DNA of 64,000 nucleotides from Pardosa pseudoannulata (Eukaryota > Arthropoda > Arachnida > Araneae > Lycosidae), in assembly GCA_032207245.1 (NCBI GenBank), contig CM063507.1, positions 96,480,262 through 96,544,261 on the forward strand. The letters run 5' to 3'. Position 1 is the stretch's first letter, and the number at the start of each line of letters is the position of its first letter. Made by a program: the position numbers and the translations under genes. Of this stretch, positions 22,901 to 35,916 are shown in pieces. A model generated the notes under the pieces. The model was given only the letters and a program-made list of their open reading frames with translations. It was not told the DNA's origin and ran no database searches.

Positions 22901-25900
22901 CATTATTATCTCCAGATATTTGGTATTCGGGAAACATAAAAACGTATCTACGCGATTTTAAATTCCAGTGTAAGTATAGAAATATATGATGGCATTTATG
23001 TATATAAGACTATTCTTATCTGATAAACGATAAACTCATTTTTGTTTAGGAAATCACTTCTTTTTTCTCTTTTATTAGCTTGGCGAGATTTTTATTTTCA
23101 ATAATTAAAAACTTGCCATGTTCTATCAAATTTGTTTTCATTTCGCAGTTGCCATTTATTAAATAAAAACTATCATATGGTTATAGGTTTTGTTATCTAA
23201 AACTCAACTACACTAGAGATAAAAGAAATTGGCAAGTGATATACAGGGAACAAATAAATTTGAAACTGTGAAATGTTGAGATATTGTAGCCACTTTTGAA
23301 TAAAGTTTAAAATGTGATTTCAAATAATATAATTGTTTTCGGTGTTTTAGTCTTATATACTTATTTTGTTTTATCAATATTAATTTGGTATATTTCTTTC
23401 ATTTTAAATTCAATTGCGCCATTTTTATTAATCCAATTTTAAGACGTCACTCTGTACTTCATCTATTCTTAAATAAGCTTGGCGACTTTATGGTATATGT
23501 TTCGTGTTATAAAAATTGAAATCCTTTATGTAACTTCATTCTTATGATAACGCTTTAAGTTCTTGGCTTTTGACCTTATGTGCTTAGTTTATTTTATCAT
23601 CAAAATATCGTAATTAGAATCAGTTAAAAATATATTAATTAAAATATGTAATGAGTGGTGCCATTTATTGCCTATAGTTACAACTATTTTTCATACTCAA
23701 TAACTTTTTCTCTTTGAAATATCCCAGTATCAAAATCATTTTATTTTTTATAGCTAAATTTTGTATTTCATCAAAATATGTAAATCTTTATTTTACTTTC
23801 TCAAATTTTTTAAGAAGTTAACATTTTTTCTGTTATATGTTGTCGTGATTTTTATATTCAGTACTTACAAATTCACCATGTTCTATCATATTTGTTTTTA
23901 TTTCACAATTGCCATTTTTTAAAGAAAAAGTTTTCATTTTAGGTTTTGTTGTTTAAAATTTAATTTTTATGTATGTAAAACAGTACTAAAAGACGGTTGG
24001 GAATGATTTATCCCATTCAGAACAGTACATATATATGTTACTCTCCACAGTATTTTGAAATTTGATTCCTACATTAAAAAAAGTCCTGGAATTGGGAATT
24101 ATTATGCAGCGGCTCACGGGCAACACAGTGCACTTACTGGACATTTGGCTATTAATAAACTGTTATAATCGTCAACAATCTAAAACATACGAAATTTATT
24201 CAGTATTTCTATCAACACATCTTATTATCTTTAATAGTGGTTCTAAATCTTTCATCGAAATATTTGAAAACCCAGACCGAAGGCTGGGTGCGAAGCAGCT
24301 AGTATCTATATAAATAAAAGTAAGCAACTATTTACATTGCTCTAACAAACAATTGGCCTGGTTATGATTTCTTATAAGATATTCAAGAATAGACCATATA
24401 TTATAAAATATATATAAACGGATTAGAAAAGAAAACCTTACATATTTGCATCACACTTATTTGGAGACAATACACCATAAAAATTGTGATATCTGTATTA
24501 TTTTAGCACTGATGCATACATAATTCAGTAATTACTTTGCATTTTCCATAATTTCTACAGATAATGCATAACAGTTGAAAGGTATGCCCATACAGGAGAT
24601 ATGGCTGCATGCATGCATCACTAAAGTAAAACAAATTAAACCAGTATTTTTTCAGTTCAGCTCTAGTTTTTGTCCTGGCAAAAATAATTAAAATATTTAA
24701 AGATATATACTAATTTTATTACAGTTTATAATTTTATTCTTATGAATTCCTGGGAATAGAGTATGAATATTACAGAGTAAAATTATCATACTTTTTATAT
24801 TCCTAGGAATACAAAAAATATGATGATCTTACTACTTCCCTGATTTCCAAGAAAGAAACCCTAATCTGAACTGGTTAGAACAATATTCAACTAGGATAAT
24901 CAAAAGCAAAAAAATGATATTTTGGGCCAATGCTAACCAATTTAGTAGTCAGATAAAACAATCTAGCACCAAATTGGGCCCATATGGCCATGAAGCTCTC
25001 CAGGCTTATCCCAGCAGTGGTGAGCAGATCACAAGTATTGGGCCACCCCACCAGCCAACCAGCCACTTTAAAGTGCCCAGTGTGCACCTATTGCACCACT
25101 CGTGAGTGGACGCAACAGAATAGTGGTTGTTAGAGGAACCTTAATTACCTCTCGCTATATGTTGTGCCATAAAGTGATGTGTTGTAGTAAAAAAATAAAT
25201 TAAAAAAATAATAAAAAAAATAATAAAAAAATATTTTAAAAAATATTATTTGTATTTTTATTATTATGGAGCAGGATAGTGTACCTGTATTTGATTTTTA
25301 ATATTTGACCGTAAAACTCCATCTAGTGTTTCACACCATGTATACTAACCACAACTTTCTTTTCAGGATATTAATCAGATATTGTTGTATGTTTATAGGT
25401 AGTTACAACTTAAGTCACAGCTCTCACTGATTTCTCCTTATCCACCTTCTAATGACTGGCACCTCTAAATTACTCCTTTTCTAAATTTTAATAGTACCTT
25501 ACAGTTTTTACCCTGCTTACTGTTTACCTTAAGAACCAGGGATAAAGCCTTCTAGCTAAGGAGCCCCATAACTGTCCATTTATATCGGAGGAATTTGGAA
25601 GACTATTGGATGCTCTAGTAGGACTCTTGACACTGGAGTTTGTGTGGGTAGCACAAAACCAAGCAAACCAAAAAGAGGGCTAACCTTGAAGCTTGACGAA
25701 TTTTGCTCGCTGCATTTCAAAATGGAATCGAGAGGACCTAAAGGAGGAGCTGGAAATTTTGTGAGGCAACAGTCACAGTCCTGGGCCTCAGAATCATTGC
25801 TCGTGAGTCATTACAATGGAACTTTGATCAACCCTGCACAGCCCCCATAACTCAGCTTGCTCAAAAATACCCATTGAAACCTTGTATTACTTTTAGGGGT

Positions 25901-26945
25901 GAAAAAACTAGACGTAAATACAGAATTAATAATTTTAAAAAATATAAAAAGGGGGATGCATTAAAAAAAGTCGAGCGGTGGTCCCGTCAGAAATTAGCCC
26001 CAGGCATCATAACTTTTGACTTATACTGGCCACATTGCCAAGTTGCTCATCATTGCAGATAAAACAAAGAAATGAATATAAATATACTTACTATAACAAG
26101 TTTTTTTATCCTCTGCTAAACTCATCAGATGAGGGCAATCACATGTTCGGGTATTATTGAAACTTAACAAACATAAATGAGAACATCCACCATTCTTATT
26201 TTTACAGGGACTGACAGCATCACCTTTAAAGAATATATACTACATAATAACACAGTGTAATAAAAAATGCACGAACAAAAGACATATAGCTATACACAAA
26301 ACCAAAAATATGGGGAACACTTATTGAGACACAAAACAAGCATATCAGTAAATTATATACTTAAATCTTTGATATAAAAGATATTAAAAAGGTTAAATAA
26401 ATCTGTTTTTAATGTGGTATGTATCCATCTGTTCTTGAGTAAGTATTTCTAAAAATATAATACTGAAGTATGTTTAGTAAAATTTATATTTATATATCTT
26501 TTACATATTTTCTCCTATTTAAATTCAAAAACTTACAAATAATTATTTGTATTTGAATTTAATCAGTATAATTGATTGAATTCTCAATTTTTATCAGTGT
26601 GAATATATTCTATTTCTGGTTTATTTTAAATAAAATTCAATCTACAAATACAACAACAGCAAAAGAAATTCAGAGGTTAAAATGGGAAAAATAAAGTAAC
26701 AAAGTATATACAAAGATATAAACCTTTTGTCATTTAATAATTAAAAAATTTTAAAGTAACTATTATTTACAAATTTCATACTAGTGAAAGAGACCTCACA
26801 TAGATATGTAAAGCAGTACATTTGCCTTCACTGTTAGACCAAACTGGATATAATTTGGTATTTTTTTGCAGGAATTCATGATCATTAGCAACAAATTTAC
26901 CTTAGATCAATGAGGAAATAAAACTATACTATCAAATGTATCACT

Positions 26946-26987
<42 letters not shown>

Positions 26988-27472
26988 GTGACGTTGTTCA
27001 TGTCACATTATCATTTGTATGACATTACAGCTCATGACCACCTTGGGAGTCGAAAGGATTAGATAGGGTTAATCATGTAAATACTGCATGACTATTTAAA
27101 CTGTGCACGTGCAAAGTGAATGCTTCCCCTGGAAAGTTCCCTGATCGTGTGATGATTGATAACCAAGCACAAGATCATTGTTATCGATTTATTACAAGGT
27201 TGGGTTCTTCTAAAACTCTTTCCTCGATCTAACAAAGAGGAATATATATATATATATATATGCCACAGAGAGAGAAGGAGGAGGAGAGGCATTCCTTGGC
27301 ACCACAAAATGGGAGCATTGGAAGGTAAGGCTATGCCTCTATTTGTACTTTGAGCTTTAATATTTGTGCTTAATGGCCCTAAGGCATTAGTATTATGATT
27401 TCTTGTGTTTAATAAATCTTGTTACCAATGAGCTACCAAAGAGTCTGTTTTAATTTAATATAGGACAGCATG

Positions 27473-27510
<38 letters not shown>

Positions 27511-29597
27511 TATTACACTTAAAATATTTCTTTAAGATTCTCTTCTACCCATTTTAATTCTTTCCTTTCTTTTTCCCAGCCATCTAATATCTTATTTAAC
27601 GGAGTGTATGCCAGTTTAAAATTCTTTCTACCCATTTCCCAAAGCTAACTCTCAAATTAATGCAAATTTTCTGTCCACTCACCACCTTATCCAGCTGTCC
27701 CAGGTGAATGGTTCTCTTTTCCAGTAATCTAAGTTACTGTTTGATTTCTAACAATGCTGACTAAGCTTCTCTCTCTTGGGAATTTTCTTTGTGTCTCTCA
27801 ATGTGGGGCCCAATATTGTGTTTTTAGAGTATCATCCCATTCTCTGCTCTTGATGGAGAGAGTTCATCAGATTCAAATGTCTTTTCTTAGATCTTAAATA
27901 AAATTAAGTCTTACATGGAGTCACTACTTCTTTTCATGGAGCCATGACTTAGGCTTCTCATTGTACAGTAATAATAGGGGCTAATTTTATGTGACTTGAG
28001 AATTAATTCTGCTGCATTACATTTATATATATATATATATATAATATCAATATCTAAGCCCTAAAGTCTATTCAAAATTATCCCTTTTTCCCATTTATTA
28101 TTCTAAATCTTAATTTCTTCTCTTTATATTAACCATATTTCCCAGCTATCCAATTTAAACGAGGATGTTTTCATTCCTTCAGAATAACCCCAAAATGCTT
28201 TCTTTGATTCTCAAGGCAAAAGTATGATACAGCTGGCATTTTAATTAGGTTAATAAGTTATAACTCCCCCAGGAAAAATCTGTAATGATCAGCAATAATA
28301 GTCATCTGGGATGCCACACTTTCGCAGATGGCTCTAATCACAGGTTACTTTCTATAATCAAATAACACTTGCCTCAGCATTTTTCCCACGACACTAAAAC
28401 ACACACGGATTTTGGTCGTCTCTCGCAGAAGGTTGGCATTAGAGAGCAAGCGTTCTGACACTGTCCAGTTCAGACGCTTCTGAATTTTGAGCTATTTTGA
28501 TCGGATGAAATAAAGATTACGTTCGGCCATGACGACTATGCATTTCTTTCCAACAGATGATTAGCAGGACTTTTGGCAGCCCAACATGCCCGGGCTGAGG
28601 AAAATAATAGGGGCAATTTCAAAAGAAGTATTACAGTTAATTTCGGGACAGTTAGTTCCCCATCGATTACATTTGGTCCCCCTGTCCTGTTATATATATA
28701 TATAAATAATGTATTACACAATTAACTACGCTCGTGGGTTTGGCATACTATGGTCTACTGTTTTGCAACACCATTTTGCTAATCAGACCAAAACCTATGG
28801 CTTAAGATAAATCTCAATGGTTGTGAATATCCATTCCAACAGTGAGATTCAAACCCACAAACTCTGGTACTAAAGAGCAACACCCTACCTAATTGGACAT
28901 CATTTGACTATGAACCGAAAGATCACTAATTATGAAACTTACACTGACAATTGCATAAGAATATATAATTATCAGTTTTTGTGAGTCATCTGTCTCAGTG
29001 GAGTAACTACAGGTTAGCCAACCTAAGTGTAACATTTTGACCAACTGAAATGTTCACCATTTTCATTTGTGATTGATAGTTTGACAGTCTCTGCTCTATT
29101 CCAATTACAGTAAAATCTTTTGTGTAATGGTAACTTAATACCCAATATGGATCAGCATATTTCTTTCTGTCAAGGGTATAACATTAACCGCTGGCCATCA
29201 CATAACATCTTTTGTTAAGAGGAGCTCCTTTTGGGGGCAGATGAAGATAGTTATAGGCAGAATGAGATTTGGGAAATAGAGAGAGAAGACTTCTAAAAGA
29301 GACTGGTCAATGAACTGAAGAATAAAAACTGAAGTGGAGTCTGAGGACAGCTGTGAAGAGAAGCACAGCTGTCTTTGTACCCACCCTAGATTCACTGTGA
29401 TATTAGCAGGTTGTTCTGATACATTTTCCAGAAATATTCAGCCAAATTTGAAATGTGTTTCATTAGTGAATTTCTTATTTTTCACTTTCTAAACATATAA
29501 TCTAGAATAATTATCAGCTTCAAATTCATTTTACTGTAAATTCCTGTATCAATGATACCACAGTGCATAAACCAGATACTTTGTATGTGTGTGTATG

Positions 29598-29656
<59 letters not shown>

Positions 29657-32600
29657 GTATGTATATAATATATATGTGTGTGTATGTGTGTATATGTGTG
29701 TATATATATATTTATTTATGTATATATATATTTATATATATATATATAAGTTTATATAGTGTTTTTTATATATATGTATGTATGTATATTATATATATGT
29801 ATAAGTGTATATAAAAATATTATGTTTGTATGTATATATATATATATATACACACACAAAGAAGCAATAATATATAAATAAATATATTTACACAAATCCT
29901 AAATTCAATTGAGAAAAAAATACATACCTTTAGGCTGTCTTGCAGGATGATAAACAATTATATCAAATGGTTGTGTGATCGCTCTCTGCACTACTCGCAC
30001 ATCTGTTCCATTCCATTTGTTTGCCTTCAAATTAATGAAGAATAATTTTAAAATCATTATTTAAAAGTGTATCTACAAAAGCATCTTCATGTCTAGATTT
30101 TTTTATATTAATCTACAAACTATGAAAAAAAAACAATCACTTTCTGAACTTACTATTTTAAAGTATTTTGTGCTAAAACTAGCAACTGATAAAGCTTAAA
30201 TTCTATTTTCTCCAAATCTCATTTGTTGTTGTTGTTTCTAATGCCACTTGGACAAGCCAAAAACATGAGTGAGAGGCTTCTTGTATAAAGGCAAAGGAGT
30301 ACCTCTTTTATTTGAAGAGCACCACAAGGGTGAAAAAGCCCTTTTGCTCAAGTGTTCCTCCATAATATAGAAGCAAGGGCCAAACAGAAGACCTCCAACC
30401 TTGGACTGTCACGTCCAGAGGTATTATTTGGGAACTTGGAGGACAATATGACCACAAGCCTATTTCACATGCCTCAGCCATAATTAACGAATGTGGTGGA
30501 TATTTGGCCAGCTCCAGCCTTGATCTCATAATCTTCTGGTCATGAGATCATTGACCTGCTTACTGAGCTAAGCCGAACGATAGCCGAATGGTTAGGGTGC
30601 TGGCCTTTGGAACCGGAGTTTGTGAGTTCAAATCCCACTATGGCATGGATGTTCGTAGCCTTTCAGAATCGGCTTTAAGCAGTAGGTCTCGGTCTCATTA
30701 GTCTTTGCAAAAAAGCAGACTGTAGTCCAAAAAAAAACAAAACTTTAAGCTATTTTTATTCAGAATCTCTTTAATTTATATATATGTAATCTATTTTTAT
30801 AAAAATTATACAGGAGAAACTTATATAGATTAATAAAATTGCATTCACCAACATTGAAAGAACACCACCAGTCTAATTTAAACTTTATTCCAAGGCACAA
30901 CGCACATTCTTATCTTCTGGAAACATACAACCAAAGCCACAATTTTTTGATACAACTGGGAAAAAAAGCATGACAGAAAGTTAAATTTTCCCACAGTAAA
31001 AAACAATCAATAAGCGAAATGCAAATATCAGCAAAACGAAAAATTCATGTTCTGCAACAGCTGTGAAACTGCTTGTTTTGACAGAATTTTTCAGTTTAAG
31101 GACAGAAATGTTAAGTGAAAATACTCTTTGAATTAAACAATTTGGAGGCTAAAGAGATGTATATGAATTAGAATTAAAACTTTTTGAAGATATTAAAGTT
31201 AATTAATTTCAAAATCTTCATTTTTATATTATATATATATAATATATATATATTATATATATAATATATATTATAAAAAAAATATATTTGCTTCTATTCC
31301 AAGAAGTTTTTCACAAGCTTTATACAAGCATAATTCGAACAAATAATTTTCATCTCAAAAGAGTTGATTATGTACAAAACTAATTAACATAGATTCCATT
31401 TAAGATATTTCTAACTGAACAAAAGCTATTAAAGTAAAATTAAGAAATGTCTGCTTAAATTGAAAATAGGAACAATTCAATTTTCAATGGTATCTTCAAA
31501 ACACTCCATAATATTCAGTTAACTGTATCATGTGGTTTCATGTACTTATGAGTCTTGATAAATTTATAATAGACTTTTATCAATGTAGTTATTATGTGGC
31601 ACATAATGGAACAGATAATCAATTTGAATATGATATGCACCTTATTCTGGCTACATGATATGATCACTATATTACCATATTTTTATTTTTTTTTAAATTA
31701 TATTTCCAAATATCAACATTAAAGAGAAACAGTACTTTAGAAATCAAAATTTTCAAGTCTATAACTACTTTTATTCAATTTATATAATAATAATATATAA
31801 TAATTCAATTTATATATAATATTCAATTATAAAATAAAAAGTTTTGCTTCTATTCCAAGAAGTTTTTCACAAGTTCTTTTATAAAGTCCTAACTTCAAAA
31901 AAATAATTAACACACCCACAAAAGAGTTTTTGAAATTATTTGTACAACAGAAACTAAATTTTTACATCAAATTTAAGATAAATAATCTTTTTAAACTGCA
32001 TTTAAAGCTAAAGTAAAAATAAAACTTTCAAAATTGTATAAAACATATCAGCGCTTATTGAAATAAAAATATCATAATATTGCGCTATAAAATTCAATTT
32101 TTTATTTTTTTTTGTAAGAATACAAATAAAATAAATTTCATTTGACATATAATTTTGTTTCTAACTTATATATTTCAAAAAATATTTGCAGTAAGTAAAT
32201 TTATTTTTTTTTCACTTGGTGTATGTATAAAATGATATAAATTAATTTTTTATAAATAATTATGATTAATGAGTTCGGTATAAAGACCTTGTGATCAAAA
32301 TCAAAAGGTTTTTTAATTTGAGGTATGATAAATCTTTGTGTTAATTAGTGGCAACCAGGGAATAAAATAGGTACCTGACAATAATTTTAACATTGGAAAA
32401 GGTCTGCCTGGGGGGGGGGTCTTCTGCTTTTCCCTGTTATTTATAAGAACCCAATTGAGCGTTAAGTCAATTCTTTCTAGCAGTATATTAGGAAAAGATA
32501 ACATTACTCTCTTTGAATTTTGCTAACTTGGATGCCTCATCCATTCCAGGTCCAACTTCATAAAATAAAACTAAATAACTTTATATTATTATATAGGGGA

Positions 32601-35600
32601 TTTATGAAAAATTGTATTTTAAACAGAGCAGAACATTTTATAGTAAATCAAAAATCAGCTATTGTAATGAAAACTTTTCAGCTCCAAAAGTACTATGTCC
32701 CTTAAGTATAATCAAGCTGTTGTGACAAAACAATTGAGAGCTGTACCAGTAAAAGTTTTCAAAACCTTTCAAGGATTTGTATTGTCAGTGATGCATAGCA
32801 TACAACTTTAACTATTCTGAAAGACTGTCAATAGTTTTCCTATGAGGCCTAAACAACCTAAGATTTATTTCATTATTTATCTAATATATTGATCAAAGTT
32901 TGTTCTTCATTGTTATTTCCATAAATTTTTTAATGAATTCTTACCCTAGACACAGAATTAGTTCTCCAATCAGTCCAGTATACATAGTTTCCAAACAGAG
33001 TAATACTGAAAGGATGAGAGAGGCTTTCATGATTTCGAAGTATTTCTCTATGGTCTTTGCCAGAATATGTGATCGTATGAATAGAATCAGACCTGAAAGG
33101 AGTGAAATGAAATTTGATTTTAAAAAAAGTCATTTAAATATTTCAGGAAATAAAAACTTTTTGCTGGTAAATCAACAATCAAATAAGGAATTAAAAATTA
33201 AAAAATAAGAAAAATAATGACTTTAAATACATTTGGGCAATTCACACATTCTATTCAATATTTTACATTTAATTTCATGATTTTCAGAACTCATACAGTA
33301 CCAAAATGTTATCAAAAATATGAAAAAGCCAATATAATTAAGGCACAAAAAGCAAAACCAAAGAGCGCACAGCTGTATTATAGCCTTTTATTTAAGAAAG
33401 AGAAAAAGATTTTAAAATTATGTTACTAAAAAAAATTATCTGTGATGGTTTTAAATTTTATACAATCTGTCTATTAAACATTTAAGTAAATCACAAATCT
33501 TAAAAAAAAAAAGTATGTGTTTTCTTATAAAATATTGCAAAGTGTATGGAAATCAATGTACCTTTCACAAAAATGCTTTATAAAAATAATAGTAATGCTT
33601 TATAATTATAAGTTTCTATAGAAACTACAGTTGTATATTTTAAAGATACTGAAATTTAATCTTGTAAGAGGTTATGATCATTTTATTAATCTGATAACTT
33701 TAGAAAAAAAAAATTACAAAACCACCTTTTAGTTTCTTGATATTTTTTTCCTGAATTTAAAAATGTACAATTTTTTTTATCTGATTATATAAATAGCTGA
33801 TAATAAGAGACTTGTAGAGACCTTTTTAATTTTAAATTGGAAAAAAAAATACTAAAGAAAATGTGACTAAATCAAATCAAACTATATTTGTATTGTTTGT
33901 GAATATACCTTTTTATACCAAAAATTATTAAGACTCAAAAATGTAATTATATACTCTTCAACCATTTTTTAAATTGATTAAAATTTAAAATTTTATTTAG
34001 AGCTAATTTTACTTCCTAATTAACTGTGTAACCTTATTTAAAGAATACTATTTACCTTGCATCAATCCAATATACTCTGAGAGCAATGTAATCAAGAGTC
34101 AGTCCATTTGGCCAAGCGCCATCAGTTATGTCATCAACTCGACAAATAACAGATCGACCTTCACCGCTCATAGAAGCTCTTTCAATTCGAGGATATGATG
34201 TGTCCCAGTCAGTCCAAAATAGCATACTAAGGTAAATAAAGTGATTTTTATGCAATTAAATAAAAAACATCTTAAAAGATAAATTGAAATTTATAACAAT
34301 ACATAAAAATTAGTAAAATATAGTCTATTTAGTTGAGTAAGAGACTTTTTGTTCTTAATTATAGAAAGCTATAATGATTTGGTCAAATGTTGTTCACAAG
34401 TGACATAGTTACATGTGAAAGAAAACTTTTTATAATACATTTTAAAACAAGGAAAGACAAGTACAACATACGATTTCACATTTAAAAGTAATTTATTGCA
34501 CACTAAAGTTCTTTATCAGCTTTGGACAATTTATTATTTTAACTACAAACTTAAATATATTTTATAATTTAGTTTTTTTACCATTTAACTCAATTTATTT
34601 ATAATTCAAAGTTATACAAACACTGAAGAATTAATTTACCATATACAGTATATTTAGTTGAGTAAGAGTTGAGACCCAATGGATTTAAGGTTCTAAAATT
34701 TTTAATGAAAATAACTTGAAAGTTCATGAGATATTCACTAAAAATCCAAAAAATTGATTTTTATAGAAAACTTTTGATACTTTAATTCAGAGTAATTTAA
34801 ATTCCATATATATATATGCATATAATTTTTAAGATTTCTCAACTGTTTAATATTTTTATCTTTTTTAATGTAATAGGAATTGTTTAATTTTTCAACATAT
34901 TTCAGGATTAACATCTGTTCTTTATATTGGGAAAAAAAATTAGAAATATGAGAAGGTATCAATAAGTAGTGCACATGCAAATTTTCTATGCAGTATAAAA
35001 TGATTTGTTAAAAATGTAAATGATCAAAATAGAGGTAAAATTACCGGCAATGTTACCAAGATCTTGGAGATTCTGCATACACCATGCATTATTCCCCATT
35101 AAAATTGCATTTGTGATAACATCATTTACCTTGAATGATGTAAACTGTTTAAAACAGATAAATGACTTTAAACAATGAAGACAGATCTAGGAGGCCAGTA
35201 CCTTCCTCAAACTGTGAAAATTTTGATGAATGAACAATAGTTTCTCAGTGATTAGAAGTCTGTTTCTAATTATGATCTTTAACAAGTAGTATTCTACTCG
35301 CAGCCCAAAGCTCTATGAAACCAGGATTTTCAAACTATGCCAATACTGGGACAAATCCTTCAATAGAACTTACATTGAAAAGTAATAAACTTGTAGTCAC
35401 TTTATCTTTGTTTCATACTCTCATTAATTGCATTTTTTTTACTATTGTGTACAAAATGGCTGTTACTTATTGATACTCTCATAAAAAGAAGCATAAATTT
35501 TATGAAAATGAAAAGTGGTAAATAATTTTACCCATATCTTGGGTCCAGTGCAATAGCTCTAGGATTTTCCATGTTACTTGCTATTAAAGTTCGTCTATGC

Positions 35601-35832
35601 TGGCCAGTTAATTTTGCTACTTCAATTTGGTCTAAATTGCTCTCAACCCAATATAGGTTCTCTCCAATCCAGTCCACAGCAAGTCCTTCAGCTGTAGCCA
35701 GTCCAGTTTGTACGACAACTTCAATGTTTGTTAGAGCTAGAGTGAAATAGCAAAATGATAAGTTTATTTAAGAATCTATGCTTTTATATATGACTAAACA
35801 ATGCAAAAAGTTTTCTTTTAAAAATAAAATAG

Positions 35833-35916
<84 letters not shown>

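Noticed and set aside
21739..23970. CRISPR-like or coding tandem array
   Set aside because: Only two 1.1-kb units without spacers or open frames. It is a simple tandem duplication in an animal intron.
29563..29814. 83-codon plus-strand open frame
   Set aside because: Translation of (TA)n/(TG)n repeats only (YIYIYI, CVCVY).
32900..33208. 102-codon plus-strand open frame
   Set aside because: It overlaps the LRP1 exon at 32945-33092 on the other strand and has no recognisable features.
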